NCBI GenBank assembly: GCA_947500005.1
Contig: CANMQJ010000004.1
Span: 191,399-255,398, forward strand
Direction of reading: 5' to 3'
DNA: 64,000 bases
DNA from: an uncultured Paracoccaceae bacterium
Lineage (GTDB): Bacteria > Pseudomonadota > Alphaproteobacteria > Rhodobacterales > Rhodobacteraceae
Shown: piece after piece, positions 36,051 through 45,130 of the stretch
How the letters are laid out: every line of letters starts with the position of its first letter
Position numbering within the stretch: the stretch's first letter is position 1
Made by a program: the position numbers and the translations under genes
Notes under the pieces: generated by a model
Told to the model about the DNA's origin: nothing
The model's database searches: none
The model's input: only the letters and a program-made list of their open reading frames with translations

Positions 36051-36923
36051 TTGGATGTCCTGATCGGCGTGGTACTGCCGCTAGCGCTGGCGATCATCAT
36101 GTTCTCGCTGGGCGTGGGGCTTGAGCTGGGCGATTTCCGCCGCGTCCTGTCGCGCCGCCTCCCCTTCGCAATCGGCGCCTTCGCGCAGGTCGTCCTGCTG
36201 CCGTTGACCGCCTGGATCGTGGTCACCGCGCTGGCCCTGCCGCCCGAGATCGCGGTGGGCTTCATGCTGCTCTCCTTCTGTCCGGGCGGGGTGACCAGCA
36301 ACATCCTGTCGAAACTCGCGGGCGGCGACGTGGCGCTCTCGGTCACTTTGACGGCCGTTATCAGCCTCCTGTCCATTGTGACCGTCCCGCTGCTGGCCGC
36401 ATGGGCGGTCGCGCATTTCATGGGCGAGGCCGCGCCCGAGGTCTCGGTCTCGGGCCTTGCCCTGGCGATGTTCCTCATCACCACCCTGCCCGTTCTGGCG
36501 GGCGTCACGCTGCGCCACCTGCGCCCCGGCCTCGCCCGGCGCATCGACCTGCCGCTCTCGCGCATCGCCGCGGGTCTCTTCGTCCTGATCGTGCTGGCCG
36601 CCCTTGCCGGCAACTGGCAGCTTTTCATCGACAATCTGGGTCTCATGGGCGGCGGGCTGATCCTGCTCAACCTCGCGTTGCTGCTGATCGGCCTTGCCAT
36701 CGCCCGCGCCGCCCGCCTGACATGGGACGAGACCAAGACCATCGCCATCGAGACCGGCATCCAGAACTCCACCCTTGGCATCACGCTGGCCGCGCTGATC
36801 ACCGGAACCACCAGCGGGTTCAGCGAACTGGCCTTGCCCTCGGCGGTCTACGGCATCACCATGTATCTCGTCTCCCTCCCCTTCATCCTGTGGTTCCGCA
36901 GCCGACCGAGGAGCATTGCATGA
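36051..36923 (+). CDS. Bile acid:sodium symporter (BASS/SBF)-family carrier
   Basis: This 290-residue inner-membrane protein has about ten hydrophobic segments. The BASS family motifs are MFSLGVGLELGDFRRVL, LLSFCPGGVTSNILSKLAGGDVALSV (sodium-binding region) and ETGIQNSTLGITLA. GGGAGGAGC precedes a TTG start at 36051, and no ATG exists before the conserved part. The 3' end overlaps the flavoprotein gene by 4 bp, so the carrier and the enzyme probably act on the same organic anion; a steroid or similar ring compound is one option. Confidence 0.85.
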   Translation: MDVLIGVVLPLALAIIMFSLGVGLELGDFRRVLSRRLPFAIGAFAQVVLLPLTAWIVVTALALPPEIAVGFMLLSFCPGGVTSNILSKLAGGDVALSVTLTAVISLLSIVTVPLLAAWAVAHFMGEAAPEVSVSGLALAMFLITTLPVLAGVTLRHLRPGLARRIDLPLSRIAAGLFVLIVLAALAGNWQLFIDNLGLMGGGLILLNLALLLIGLAIARAARLTWDETKTIAIETGIQNSTLGITLAALITGTTSGFSELALPSAVYGITMYLVSLPFILWFRSRPRSIA

Positions 36924-38581
36924 CCGCCAATACCGCAGATGCCGTCATCGTGGGCGCGGGGCTCGCCGGGCTCGCCGCCGCGGCCGAGCTGGGCGACCGC
37001 GGCAAGCGGGTGATCCTGCTCGACCAGGAGCCCGAGCATTTCCTCGGCGGACAGGCGCATTGGTCGCTGGGCGGGCTGTTCATGGTCGACACTCCCGAAC
37101 AGCGCCGCATGGGCATAAAGGACAGCGCAGATCTCGCCCTGCGCGACTGGATGGGCAGCGCGCAGTTCGACCGTGACGAGGACGCCTGGCCCCGGAAATG
37201 GGCCGAGGCCTATGTCGAGTTCGCCGCAGGCGAGATGCGCCCCTGGCTGCACGAGATGGGGCTGCGCTGGTTCCCGGTCGTGGGCTGGGCCGAACGCGGC
37301 GGGTCCTACGCCGACGGGCACGGCAATTCCGTACCGCGCTTTCACATCACATGGGGCACCGGGCCCGGCGTGCTGGAGCATTTCATCCGGCGTGTCCGCG
37401 AGCACGAGGCGCAGGGCCGGATCGAGCTGCGCTTTCGCCACCAGGCCAGCCATATCATCATGCAGAACGGCGCCGCCAAGGGCGTCTCGGGCGAGGTTCT
37501 GGCCGGGGACGAGGCGCAGCAGGGCGCGCGCACCAATCGTGACGAGATCGGCGAGTTCGAGGTCTATGCCCCCTCGGTCATCGTCACCTCGGGCGGGATC
37601 GGCGGCAATTTCGAGATGGTCCGCCGCAACTGGCCCCGCGACCGCTTGGGCGAGCCGCCGGAGAACATGATCGCGGGCGTCCCTTTCCACGTCGACGGGC
37701 GCATGATCCCGATCAGCGAAAAGGCCGGCGGCCATGTCATCAACGGCGACCGGATGTGGCATTACACCGAGGGCGTGAAGAACTGGGATCCGATCTGGCC
37801 CGCCCACGGCATCCGCATCCTGCCCGGCCCGTCGTCGATGTGGTTCGACGCCACCGGCAACCGCCTGCCGCCGCCCTGCCTGCCCGGCTTCGACACGCTC
37901 TCCACCCTGCGCGAGATCCTGAAGACGGGCCATGATTACAGCTGGTTCATCCTGACCCAGAAGATCATCAAGAAGGAATTCGCCCTCTCCGGCTCGGAAC
38001 AGAACCCCGATTTCACCTCCGGCAAATGGGGCGACGTGATCCGCCAGCGCATCCTCTCGGGCAAGAAGGCCACTGCCCCGGTCGAGGCGTTCAAGGAACA
38101 TGGCGAGGATTTCGTGGTCGCCAAGACGCTGGGCGATCTCGTGCGCGGCATGAACCAGATGGGCGGCGGCCTGCTGGACGAGGCCCATATCCGCGCCCAG
38201 ATCGAGGCGCGCGATTCACAGGTCGACAACCCCTTTGCCAAGGACGCGCAGATCATGGCGATCAACGCCGCGCGCAACTATCGCGGCGACCGGCTGATCC
38301 GCACCGCAAGACCGCACCGTTTCCTCGACCCCGCCAACGGTCCTCTGATCGCGGTCAAGCTCCACATCCTCACCCGCAAGACACTGGGCGGGCTGCAGAC
38401 GAATCTCGACAGCCAGATGATCGGAGCCGGCGGCGAGGTGGTGCCGGGCCTCTTCGCCGCCGGAGAGGTCGCGGGTTTCGGCGGCGGAGGCTATCACGGC
38501 TACAACGCGCTCGAGGGGACGTTCCTTGGCGGCTGCATCTTCTCGGGTCGCAATGCGGGCCGATCCCGCGCCATCGCCTGA
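36920..38581 (+). CDS. FAD-binding dehydrogenase, 3-ketosteroid-dehydrogenase-like
   Basis: This 553-residue flavoprotein has the FAD-binding AVIVGAGLAGLAAAAELGDRG at residues 8-29, the QAHWSLGGLFMVDTPEQRRMG region, and the C-terminal FAAGEVAGFGGGGYHGYNALEG flavin motif. It belongs to the fumarate reductase/3-oxosteroid Delta1-dehydrogenase superfamily, and its length fits KstD-like enzymes. The overlap (ATGA) with the BASS-type carrier indicates co-translation. The true substrate is unknown; the annotation as a steroid enzyme is only an analogy. Confidence 0.85.
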   Translation: MTANTADAVIVGAGLAGLAAAAELGDRGKRVILLDQEPEHFLGGQAHWSLGGLFMVDTPEQRRMGIKDSADLALRDWMGSAQFDRDEDAWPRKWAEAYVEFAAGEMRPWLHEMGLRWFPVVGWAERGGSYADGHGNSVPRFHITWGTGPGVLEHFIRRVREHEAQGRIELRFRHQASHIIMQNGAAKGVSGEVLAGDEAQQGARTNRDEIGEFEVYAPSVIVTSGGIGGNFEMVRRNWPRDRLGEPPENMIAGVPFHVDGRMIPISEKAGGHVINGDRMWHYTEGVKNWDPIWPAHGIRILPGPSSMWFDATGNRLPPPCLPGFDTLSTLREILKTGHDYSWFILTQKIIKKEFALSGSEQNPDFTSGKWGDVIRQRILSGKKATAPVEAFKEHGEDFVVAKTLGDLVRGMNQMGGGLLDEAHIRAQIEARDSQVDNPFAKDAQIMAINAARNYRGDRLIRTARPHRFLDPANGPLIAVKLHILTRKTLGGLQTNLDSQMIGAGGEVVPGLFAAGEVAGFGGGGYHGYNALEGTFLGGCIFSGRNAGRSRAIA

Positions 38582-38584
38582 GCC

Positions 38585-39757
38585 TCACCAGCGCCCCGAC
38601 GCGCCCCCGCCCGAGGACGATCCCCCGCCAAACGATCCCCCAGACCCCGAGGAACTCTTGGACACCTTCGGGATCGTCCGGATCTCGCTGTTCTCGTAGC
38701 CGCATTGCCGGCAATGGTAATCCACCCGCTTCCTCCCCGTGCGCGAGGTGGTCGCTGCCTCGAGGATCTCGCTCTCGCTCGACAAGGTGCGATAATTGCA
38801 ACGCGGGCAGGACCCGTAGGAGGAAAACCAGCTCGGATAGCAGATGATGTCCATGTGGTCGCAGTCCGGGCAGGCCCAGACATCGTAATCCACCGATTGC
38901 AGGAATTCCTCCAGCCGCTGGCCGCCATCCAGATGTTCGTCATCCGCCGTCTCGCCCATCCGCGCCATCGTGAACCGGCAGCGCGGACATGGGCGGGGAC
39001 GGCTGCGCAGGTAACGGCGCAGCGCCAGCGCCCCACCGCCCAGCGGGACCAGCAGCAGCGCCCAGATCCACTCGCCAGCCATCTGCACCCGCCGCCAGAT
39101 CCAGCTCCAGCCGCGCGCGGCGGTGCCAACCCTTTCCTCTCCCGGATAGCTGCCGGTCAGTTCGAAGATCGCCTCCTCGACGCCGTTCTCGATACCGCGT
39201 TCATAGTTGTCCTCGCGGAAATACGGCAGGAATCCCGCGTCGATCACGCGCTGCATCCGCGCGTCCCAGCTCTGCGCATATCCCGCGCCGATCTCGATCC
39301 GTATCTCGCGGTCGTAACGCGCGACCAGGACCAACACGCCATCGTTGCGGTCGGCATTGCCGATCCCCCACGCGTTGAAGAGACGCGTGGCAAAGGGTTC
39401 TATCGGGCCGTGATGGCCATAGGCGCCCATGGTCTCGATGGTCAGCACGGTCATCTCGATGCCCGAGCGGGCGTAAAGATCCTTCAGATCTTGCCGCACC
39501 CGCGCCTCGGCCTCCAGCGACAGAAGCTCCGCGTAATCGTTGACGTAGATCTCTTCATACCCGGGATAGCTCACGCCATCCCCACCCGCGAAACGCCCGC
39601 CGGGCGCCACCTCGCGCGCGGGTTCGCCTTCGACTGCGACGGCCTGCACCACCGTCTCGGGCTTCGTGGCCCAGCCCACCGCATAGCCGATGGCCCAGCC
39701 GACCACCGCGACCACGGCCGCAGCGATCAGCGCGATCTCGAAATCCCGTCTCGTCAT
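38585..39757 (-). CDS. TPM-domain membrane protein with zinc ribbons
   Basis: This 390-residue protein has an N-terminal membrane anchor (ALIAAAVVAVVGWAIGYAVG, residues 9-28) and a periplasmic TPM domain (about 65-200; YVNDYAELLS, GIGNADRNDGVLVLVARYDREIRIEIGAGY). A second membrane segment follows (WIWALLLVPLGGGALALRR). A cytoplasmic tail carries CPRC, CPDCDH, CPRC and CRQC zinc-ribbon cysteines. It ends in a Ser/Gly-rich segment (SGSGGSFGGGSSSGGG) common in this family. TPM proteins aid photosystem or membrane-protein repair in plants; the bacterial role is unclear. Confidence 0.85.
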   Translation of the reverse strand: MTRRDFEIALIAAAVVAVVGWAIGYAVGWATKPETVVQAVAVEGEPAREVAPGGRFAGGDGVSYPGYEEIYVNDYAELLSLEAEARVRQDLKDLYARSGIEMTVLTIETMGAYGHHGPIEPFATRLFNAWGIGNADRNDGVLVLVARYDREIRIEIGAGYAQSWDARMQRVIDAGFLPYFREDNYERGIENGVEEAIFELTGSYPGEERVGTAARGWSWIWRRVQMAGEWIWALLLVPLGGGALALRRYLRSRPRPCPRCRFTMARMGETADDEHLDGGQRLEEFLQSVDYDVWACPDCDHMDIICYPSWFSSYGSCPRCNYRTLSSESEILEAATTSRTGRKRVDYHCRQCGYENSEIRTIPKVSKSSSGSGGSFGGGSSSGGGASGRW

Positions 39758-39813
39758 GTCCCTGCCCCTTTTCGGAACAGGTTAGCCCGCATCCCACACC
39801 CGGGCCAAGAGCG

Positions 39814-40545
39814 TCACTCCTTCGGTGCGAAGCGCATCAACTCCTCGCCCGCGTCATCCGTCATGACCAGTTCGCCGTTTTCGATGGCATAGCCCGCGAC
39901 CCGCGCCAGAGCGTCGAGAAAGGCGCTCTCCTGCATCTCGACCTCTTCCGCGCAGGCCATCATCGTTCCGGCAATAGCCTCTGGAAAGTCCAGGCTATCC
40001 GACCCGATGGTGACGTCGCCGCGCAACCGGTTGCACCCGCCGGTCGCGAAAAAGGCGCCGCCCTCGGTAAAGCCGATCTCGGGCGGACGCTCGGGCAGCA
40101 GGTCCATGTCGCGCATGGATTGCATCACCCATTCGCTCCCCTCCAGGCTTGTCGTCGCCGGGGAGGCGACCTTGACCAGCATCAGGTCCGCCGCGCTCCC
40201 TGCTCCGTGGGTCAGCACCGGGTAGGAGGTGTCGGTCGTGAACAGAAGCCGCCCCTCGTGCCGGATCTCGGCGCGCAGGACGTAACGCATCCGCTCGTCG
40301 ATCAGCGCGTCGTCATAATGCAGCTCGAACGCCGCCGGCACGCCCTTGAGCGCGTAGCGCCGCGAAGACAGAAGCTCGGCCGGCGCATCTGCCCTGGACA
40401 CGTCCAGCAACTCCACCTGCAAAACGGATCCCGGCAGAACCGCGATCCGTTCGCGATAGCTCGCGCTTCCCTCGATCACGCCTGCCATGGCCCCTCCCGC
40501 CGTCAGGATCGACAGGGCAAGCCCCGCCCAGAACGACTGTCCCAT
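39814..40545 (-). CDS. Exported META-domain protein
   Basis: This 243-residue protein has a signal-like N-terminus (MGQSFWAGLALSILTAGGAMAGV). The N-terminal half resembles the YbaY/YscW lipoprotein-type domain (VIEGSASYRERIAVLPGSVLQVELLDV). The C-terminal half is a META (HslJ-like) domain (EWVMQSMRDMD, GGCNRLRGDV, TMMACAEE). CAAGGAGAC precedes the ATG at 40545, which I prefer to a start 16 codons upstream. It is predicted to be periplasmic or outer-membrane associated. Similar proteins are linked to acid or novobiocin stress, but the role here is unknown. Confidence 0.8.
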   Translation of the reverse strand: MGQSFWAGLALSILTAGGAMAGVIEGSASYRERIAVLPGSVLQVELLDVSRADAPAELLSSRRYALKGVPAAFELHYDDALIDERMRYVLRAEIRHEGRLLFTTDTSYPVLTHGAGSAADLMLVKVASPATTSLEGSEWVMQSMRDMDLLPERPPEIGFTEGGAFFATGGCNRLRGDVTIGSDSLDFPEAIAGTMMACAEEVEMQESAFLDALARVAGYAIENGELVMTDDAGEELMRFAPKE

Positions 40546-40615
40546 TTCGCTGTCTCCTTGCACCGCCTGAACCCAAAGATCGGTCGCCCGCAACTCCGGT
40601 TCAAGAGCCGTGAAC

Positions 40616-42394
40616 TCAAAGCGGCCAGATGAACGGAATGAGGGCCGAGGCCAGCATCCCCACCGTCAGGTTCAGCGGAATGCCCACCCGCATGAAATCG
40701 GTGAACTTGTAGCCGCCCGGGCCGTAGACCAGCATGTTGGTCTGGTACCCGATGGGTGTCGCGAAGCTGGCCGAGGCCGCCACCATCACCGCCACCACCA
40801 GCGGGCGGGGGTCGATGCCCATCGCCTCCCCCAGCCCGATGGCGATGGGCGTGACCACCACCGCCACCGCGTTGTTCGACACCAGCTCGGTCAGGATCGA
40901 AGTCAAAAGGTACACCGCCCAGATCACGAGGAAGGGCGGCAGCATGGCCAGCCCCGGCGCCACCGCGTTCACGATCAGCTCCACCGCCCCCGACGCCTCC
41001 AACGCCTTGCCGACGGCCAGCATGGAAAAGATCAGCGTCAGCAAGCGGCCATCGACAAAGCCGAACGCCTCGTCCGCGTCGATGCAGCGCGTGATCAGCA
41101 CCACCGCCACCGCGATCACCGACAGCGCCAGGATCGGTGCCACGCCCAGCGCCGCCAGCACCACGATGCCCAGCAGCGCGCCGATGGCGACCGGCGCATG
41201 GCCCCGCCTGAACCCCCGCGCCGAGGGTTGCGAGACATCGACCACCTCCATGTCGGCGGCCAGCCGCTGGATGTCCTCGGGCGCGCCTTCCAGCAGCAGC
41301 GTGTCGCCCACCTGCACCACCAGCTCGTCCAGCTGCCGGCCGATATTCTGGTTCCGCCGGTGCGCCGCGAGCACGTAGACGCCGTAGCGGCGGCGCAGGC
41401 GCAACACCCCCAGGCTCTTGCCCACCATGCGGCAGCCCGGCGTGATCAGAACCTCGACCGTCTTCGTCTCCACCGCCGATACCTGGTCGACGCGCTTGAG
41501 CTCCTTGTTGCGTTGCAGGCTCAGCAACTCGGTCATCTGCGTGCGCAGCACCACCCGGTCGCCCACCTGCAACTCCACCCCCTTGAGGTTGCGCCTGAGC
41601 GAGGCATCGCCCCGGATCACGTCCACCAGCCGCACGCCGGGCCGTTTGAACAGCTGCACGCCCGTCACCTCGCGCCCCACCAGGTTGCTCTCGGGCGGGA
41701 TGACGGCCTCGGTAAAGAACTTCATCCGCGAGCGGTCGGTCAGCATCTCGGCCATGCTGTCGCGCTTGGGCAGCAGGTACGGCCCGACGAAGCGCAGGTA
41801 GAGCATGCCATAGGCCACGATCGCGATGCCCAGGGGGGTCACCTCGAAGATGGTGAAGGGTTCCAGCCCCTGCGCCCGCGCCACGCCATCGACCAGCAGG
41901 TTGGTCGAGGTCCCGATCAGGGTCAGCGTCCCCCCCATGATCGCGCCATAGCTGAGCGGGATGAGCAGTTTCGACGACGGGATCTCCATCGTGCGCGCAA
42001 TCTGGATGAAGACGGGGATCATCACCACCACGACCGGCGTATTCGACACCACCGCCGAGGCCAGAACCACGAACCCCATGAGCAGCCCCAGCGCGAAACG
42101 TGGGCTCGACTGCGCCTTGCGCTGCGCCAGCGAGGTGAAGGCGTCCAGCGCCCCGGTCCGCACGAGCGCGCCCATGATCAGGAACATCGCCGCGATGGTC
42201 CAGGGCGCGGGGTTCGACAGAACCTCCAGCCCCTCGCCATAGGGCAGCACCCCGGTTACCAGCATCAGCGCCACCCCGGTCAGCGCCACCACCTCGGTCG
42301 GAAAGGTCTCGCGCAGGAACAGCACGAACATCGCGGCCACGATGCATAGCGTCAATATGGCGCTGCCGGTGTCCGTCAGGGGGAGATACTGCAT
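40616..42394 (-). CDS. SLC13-type carrier with two RCK_C domains, paralogue 2
   Basis: This 592-residue protein has the same architecture as the carrier at 32931: helices, two RCK_C domains (about 210-300 and 305-390; GDTLLLEGAPEDIQRLAADM), then helices. It has the motifs SNTPVVVVMIPVF, GTSTNLLVDGVAR, SNNAVAVVVTPIA and TPIGYQTNMLVYGPGGYKF. The first half is typical of sulfate/dicarboxylate type carriers, but the substrate is not predictable. There are ten or more membrane segments. It lies upstream of the META-domain gene on the minus strand, 70 bp apart. Confidence 0.9.
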   Translation of the reverse strand: MQYLPLTDTGSAILTLCIVAAMFVLFLRETFPTEVVALTGVALMLVTGVLPYGEGLEVLSNPAPWTIAAMFLIMGALVRTGALDAFTSLAQRKAQSSPRFALGLLMGFVVLASAVVSNTPVVVVMIPVFIQIARTMEIPSSKLLIPLSYGAIMGGTLTLIGTSTNLLVDGVARAQGLEPFTIFEVTPLGIAIVAYGMLYLRFVGPYLLPKRDSMAEMLTDRSRMKFFTEAVIPPESNLVGREVTGVQLFKRPGVRLVDVIRGDASLRRNLKGVELQVGDRVVLRTQMTELLSLQRNKELKRVDQVSAVETKTVEVLITPGCRMVGKSLGVLRLRRRYGVYVLAAHRRNQNIGRQLDELVVQVGDTLLLEGAPEDIQRLAADMEVVDVSQPSARGFRRGHAPVAIGALLGIVVLAALGVAPILALSVIAVAVVLITRCIDADEAFGFVDGRLLTLIFSMLAVGKALEASGAVELIVNAVAPGLAMLPPFLVIWAVYLLTSILTELVSNNAVAVVVTPIAIGLGEAMGIDPRPLVVAVMVAASASFATPIGYQTNMLVYGPGGYKFTDFMRVGIPLNLTVGMLASALIPFIWPL

Positions 42395-42430
42395 GAAGAT
42401 TCGCGCGACCTCAAATGGGATGAAACGGGT

Positions 42431-43360
42431 CTAGGGGGCACTGTCCTGCATCGCATCGGCCTCCGCAAGCGTCTCCTGCGGGCGCGGCTGCACCAGGAAC
42501 ACACCCGCAAGCACAAGGCCCAGCGCCGCCCAGATATAGGGCGAATACCGCTCTCCCAGCAGCACCAGCGACCAGAACACGCCCGAAATCGTCACCACAT
42601 AGCTCACCTGCGCGGCAAAGACCGGCCCCGCCTTCGCCACCAGCCAGACATAGCCGCAATAGACCGCCGCATGGATCACCGACGAGGCGAAAAAGGCCCG
42701 TTCCGGCGCGCCCCACGCCCGCCAGGGCGAGACGTACTGCCCCGATCCCAGCGCCACCGGCAGGGCGATCACCGCCCCCAGCACCGAGGCACCGAACAGC
42801 ACCTGAATCGCGTCAAGCCCCCCGGTCCCCCACCGCGCGACGTAATTGCCCTCGAAGGCGTAGCAGGCCGGTCCCACCAGCGCGAGAGGGATCCAGGCCA
42901 GCATGGCGCGCTCGGGCAGGCTCGCCTCGGGCAGCACCAGGATCAGCACACCCGCCAGCCCGGCCAGCAACCCCACCAGGCGCCGCGCGCTGAACCGCTC
43001 GAGCCCCAGCAGCAGCGCCATGGGGAAGGCCATCATCGGCACCAGCGAGATCAGGATCGACATCACCCCGGCCGGCAGATGCGCGATCGCCTTGTAACCG
43101 GCCGAGTTCGGAACGATCGTGCCTATCAGCGCAATCACAAGGCAGGCCACGAAGACCGGGCGCGTCATCGGAAAACCGCGCCCCGTCGCCAGCGAGACCC
43201 CCGCCATCGCCACCGCCCCGATCACCAGTTGCCAGAAGATCAGGCCAAGCGGCTGATACCCCGTACTCACCGCGATCTTGGTCAGCGGCTGCGTCATGCC
43301 CCACCCCATGCCCAGCGCCACCAATATGCCGGTGTAGAAGGACAGTTCGCGTCGCGTCAC
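42431..43360 (-). CDS. EamA/DMT-family exporter
   Basis: This 309-residue protein has ten predicted helices in two EamA repeats, starting GILVALGMGWGMTQPLTKIAV and continuing GGLDAIQVLFGASVLGAV. Such proteins export metabolites or drugs across the inner membrane. The start is a GTG at 43360 that overlaps the YmdB-type gene stop by 4 bp (GTGA); no ATG lies before the conserved N-terminus. The second-half signature LLGERYSPYIWAALGLVLAGV is present. Substrate unknown. Confidence 0.88.
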   Translation of the reverse strand: MTRRELSFYTGILVALGMGWGMTQPLTKIAVSTGYQPLGLIFWQLVIGAVAMAGVSLATGRGFPMTRPVFVACLVIALIGTIVPNSAGYKAIAHLPAGVMSILISLVPMMAFPMALLLGLERFSARRLVGLLAGLAGVLILVLPEASLPERAMLAWIPLALVGPACYAFEGNYVARWGTGGLDAIQVLFGASVLGAVIALPVALGSGQYVSPWRAWGAPERAFFASSVIHAAVYCGYVWLVAKAGPVFAAQVSYVVTISGVFWSLVLLGERYSPYIWAALGLVLAGVFLVQPRPQETLAEADAMQDSAP

Positions 43361-44169
43361 GGGGCCGCCTGCTCCAGCCGCCCACCGACGCGGATCATGC
43401 GCACCTTCGTCGCGGCGCCCGTGCGATCATCGGTCTCGACATAGACACCCGACAGCGTCGCCTCGCCCATCGCCGGGGTGAACCGGTCCTTGGTCATCCC
43501 GGTGATGAAGCGGCGCATCGGTTCGGCCTTGTCCATGCCGATCACCGAATCGTAATCGCCGCACATGCCCGCATCGCTCTGGAACGCGGTCTGCCCGGGC
43601 AGGATCTGCGTGTCGGCGGTGGGCACATGGGTATGGGTGCCCACGACAAGGCTTGCCCGCCCGTCGCAGAAATGGCCCATCGCCATCTTTTCCGAGGTCG
43701 CCTCGCAATGCATGTCCACGATCACCGCCTGCGCCTGTCCGCCGCGCGGATAGGTCTTGAGAACGGGCTCGATGGCCGAGAACGGGTCGTCATAGGGCCG
43801 CTTCATGAAGACCTGCCCCAGCACCTGCGCCACCAGCACCTTGCGCCCGCCCGGCGCGTGGAACAGGCGATGCCCCCGCCCCGGAGCGCCCTTGGCGTAG
43901 TTGATCGGGCGCACGATGCGGGATTCGGTCTCGATGAACTGCATCATGTCCTTCTGGTCGAAAGCATGATCGCCCAGCGTCAGGCAATCCGCCCCCGCTT
44001 CCAGAAGCGCCCTGGCATGATCGGCCTTCAGCCCCATCCCGTTCGAGGCGTTCTCGCCGTTGACCACGACGAAATCCAGCCGCCACTCCGCCCGCAGACG
44101 CGGCAGATGTTCGGTCACCGCCGCGCGCCCGGCGCGGCCCATCACGTCACCCAGAAACAAAATCTTCAT
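43357..44169 (-). CDS. TIGR00282-family metallophosphoesterase (YmdB type)
   Basis: This 270-residue protein starts [18 protein letters not shown] and has the calcineurin-like metal motifs [32 protein letters not shown] and [11 protein letters not shown]. YmdB proteins hydrolyse cyclic nucleotides (2',3'-cNMP and others) and affect biofilm and RNA turnover in Bacillus. The start at 44169 is placed by the conserved N-terminus. It is divergent from rnpB, with 58 bp between the YmdB start and the predicted rnpB -35 box. It is followed by the EamA gene with a 4-bp overlap. Confidence 0.93.
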   Translation of the reverse strand: MKILFLGDVMGRAGRAAVTEHLPRLRAEWRLDFVVVNGENASNGMGLKADHARALLEAGADCLTLGDHAFDQKDMMQFIETESRIVRPINYAKGAPGRGHRLFHAPGGRKVLVAQVLGQVFMKRPYDDPFSAIEPVLKTYPRGGQAQAVIVDMHCEATSEKMAMGHFCDGRASLVVGTHTHVPTADTQILPGQTAFQSDAGMCGDYDSVIGMDKAEPMRRFITGMTKDRFTPAMGEATLSGVYVETDDRTGAATKVRMIRVGGRLEQAAP

Positions 44170-44227
44170 GGCGACGGTCCTAGGCCCGGCGGCATCGCCG
44201 GGCAAGCCCCAATCGGCGTGTAAAGGC

Positions 44228-44256
44228 TTGACCGCGCGCCCGCCGCGGCATAGCTG
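44228..44256 (+). promoter_or_regulatory. Predicted rnpB promoter
   Basis: TTGACC (44228-44233) and TAGCTG (44251-44256) with a 17-bp spacer. The expected start at about 44262 coincides with the first base of the P1 helix of RNase P RNA. Confidence 0.65.
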
Positions 44257-44260
44257 CAAG

Positions 44261-44661
44261 GCGCGCGGAGGGCTGGATGGCCGCGTGGGGCGCAATCCCC
44301 GCGAGGAAAGTCCGGACTCCAAAAGGCAACGGTGCCGGGTAACGCCCGGGCGGGGAAACCCGACGGAAAGCGCCACAGAAAACAGACCGCCCCGGCTTGC
44401 CGGGGCAAGGGTGAAACGGTGGGGTAAGAGCCCACCGCGCCGCTGGCAACAGTGGCGGCACGGCAAGCCCCACCGGGAGCAATGCCGAATAGGATCCCCG
44501 CGCGGGCCGGTCGGGCAACCGATACCGCCGCTAGGCTCGCCTTTGCCGAGAGGGATCGGGTTGGCAGCTAGAGCCGCGCAGCGATGCGCGGCCCAGAGGA
44601 ATGGTCATCCAAGGGGGGTCCGCCCCCCGGGACAAAATCCGGCTTACAGGCCCTCCGCGCG
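44261..44661 (+). ncRNA. rnpB: RNase P RNA, class A
   Basis: About 400 nt. Conserved regions appear in order: GAGGAAAGTCCGGACTCC near 44298, ACAGAAAACAGACCGCC near 44376, a GGTAAGAGCCCACCG segment near 44423, and the 3' ACAAAATCCGGCTTACAGG. The P1 helix is formed by CGCGCGGAGGG (44262-44272) and CCCTCCGCGCG (44651-44661). The catalytic RNA removes 5' leaders of tRNA precursors with the RnpA protein. A run of five T residues (44664-44668) follows P1 and can terminate transcription. Confidence 0.96.
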
Positions 44662-44683
44662 TATTTTTCCGGCCCGCTCCCAC

Positions 44684-44711
44684 TTGACTCGGGGGCCGGG
44701 AGGCGTAAAAG
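44684..44711 (+). promoter_or_regulatory. Predicted rpmG promoter
   Basis: TTGACT (44684-44689) and TAAAAG (44706-44711) are separated by 16 bp, 60 bp before the rpmG ATG and just after the rnpB terminator. Confidence 0.5.
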
Positions 44712-44770
44712 CGCACGCTCAAGAGGATTCAACCGAAAGGCCCCTGCCTTTTCGGACGCAGGAGAAAACC

Positions 44771-44938
44771 ATGGCGAAGCCGACGACAATCAAGATCCGT
44801 CTGAACTCGACCGCGGGCACGGGCCACTTCTACGTGACCAAGAAGAACGCGCGGACGATGACCGAGAAAATGACCATCCGGAAATACGACCCGGTCGTGC
44901 GCAAGCACGTCGAGTACAAGGAAGGCAAGATCAAGTAA
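44771..44938 (+). CDS. rpmG: 50S ribosomal protein L33
   Basis: This 55-residue basic protein starts [21 protein letters not shown] and has [18 protein letters not shown] and [10 protein letters not shown], the full L33 sequence. It has no CxxC pairs, so it is the zinc-independent (C-minus) form. AGGAGAAAACC precedes the ATG. It is a single-gene unit between rnpB and a terminator. Confidence 0.97.
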   Translation: MAKPTTIKIRLNSTAGTGHFYVTKKNARTMTEKMTIRKYDPVVRKHVEYKEGKIK

Positions 44939-44970
44939 GCGCCACGCGGCCTTCTTGCCGAAAGAGGAAC

Positions 44971-45003
44971 GGGGGCTGCGCGATCGCGCGGCCCTTTTCT
45001 TTT
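44971..45003 (+). terminator. Intrinsic terminator after rpmG
   Basis: GGGCTGCGCG and CGCGCGGCCC form a G:C-rich stem around a short loop, followed by TTTTCTTTT, about 35 bp after the rpmG stop. Confidence 0.8.
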
Positions 45004-45130
45004 GGCTCCCCTCCCCGCCACGAACCCGCCGATCCCCCGGCATCGCCGCGTTTGATCGCCCGCCAGCTTGCTGTAATCTGTCCGCGGACCCCGGCACTCT
45101 GCGCCGGTCTCAACGGTACGGACAGCTGAA

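Noticed and set aside
44166..44789. Open frames in and around the rnpB locus
   Set aside because: They lie on the RNase P RNA sequence, whose structure and promoter explain the region; no ribosome sites are present.
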